Positions 5,818-5,872 of a stretch of DNA of 5,872 nucleotides are shown here, piece by piece; within the stretch, counting starts at the first letter, position 1, and each line of letters opens with the position of its first letter. Source of the stretch: an uncultured bacterium. Lineage in GTDB: Bacteria > Bacillota > Clostridia > Oscillospirales > Acutalibacteraceae. Position numbers and translations under genes: made by a program. The stretch spans positions 1 to 5,872 of the forward strand of contig CAJMOH010000097.1 in assembly GCA_905215055.1 (NCBI GenBank). The letters are read 5' to 3'. The notes beneath the pieces were generated by a model that saw only the letters and a program-made list of their open reading frames with translations, did not search any database and had not been told where the DNA came from.

Positions 5818-5872
5818 CCTGAACCCTCTGTGTACATAGAACCGCAAGACGGAATCTGTGGAAAGGAGGGCA

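Larger units (their letters stand above)
5506..5872 (+). repeat. Right arm of the inverted toxin-leader element
   Basis: The inverse copy of 202-532, cut by the window end. It reads rightward as a hairpin (5506-5516), an A/T terminator-like hairpin (5533-5556), a further hairpin (5567-5583), a 38-bp conserved block (5602-5639), a promoter, and a leader ending in GGAAAGGAGGGCA. If the left copy is a guide, its toxin start codon would lie five bases beyond the end. It carries a 52-bp insertion (5766-5817) not found in the left copy. No convincing protein-coding frame lies in this stretch. Confidence 0.85.

Noticed and set aside
5467..5839. Open frames of about 100 codons on either strand across the right intergenic region
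   Set aside because: They run across the repeat, its hairpins and promoter; the plus frame has no ribosome binding site, and the equivalent frames are not preserved in the left copy.

Overview
The window looks like chromosome of a GC-rich Gram-positive Clostridia, most like the Oscillospiraceae-type gut Firmicutes. Three things suggest this: strong AGGAGG-type ribosome binding sites, housekeeping proteins of Firmicutes type (a YdiF/Uup-like ABC-F, a membrane MutS-like ATPase, MtaB), and a 30-residue holin-like toxin ORF of a kind common in that phylum. The genus assignment is an inference from gene content and composition, with no marker gene to confirm it.

Layout. The centre (516-5440) is one leftward operon of three genes: an ABC-F ribosome-associated ATPase, then after a 21-base gap a membrane-anchored MutS-like ATPase, then mtaB, whose start overlaps the preceding stop in an ATGA. 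A good promoter (TTGCTC, 17 bases, TATACT with extended TG) lies at 5477-5505. An 18-bp perfect palindrome covers its predicted start site and is the best candidate operator. A hairpin just after the mtaB stop probably ends the operon.

Flanks. The operon is bracketed by two inverted copies of one element (left 202-532, right 5506-5872, the right cut by the window end). Each copy carries, in its own orientation, a chain of small hairpins, a perfectly conserved 38-bp GC-rich block, a promoter (TTGCAA, 17 bases, TATGAT) and a structured leader of about 120 bases or more ending in a strong ribosome binding site. In the left copy this drives a 30-residue single-membrane-helix peptide (105-197) whose stop codon lies inside a bidirectional terminator. 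A possible antisense transcript enters from the other side. That is the architecture of a type I toxin-antitoxin module. The right copy should start the same peptide about five bases beyond the window.

The most notable signal is in these elements. Hairpins at equivalent places in the two copies keep their pairing while both sides of several base pairs have changed, and the right copy carries a 52-bp self-complementary insertion placed exactly in the loop of a leader hairpin. This suggests a dispersed, structured toxin/RNA element whose edges supply the mtaB stop region and abut the -35 of the operon promoter.

How the genes may work together: ABC-F acts on the ribosome and MtaB modifies tRNA position 37, so the operon has a translation theme. 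The role of the MutS-like protein is unknown. No rRNA, tRNA, CRISPR array or transposase was seen.
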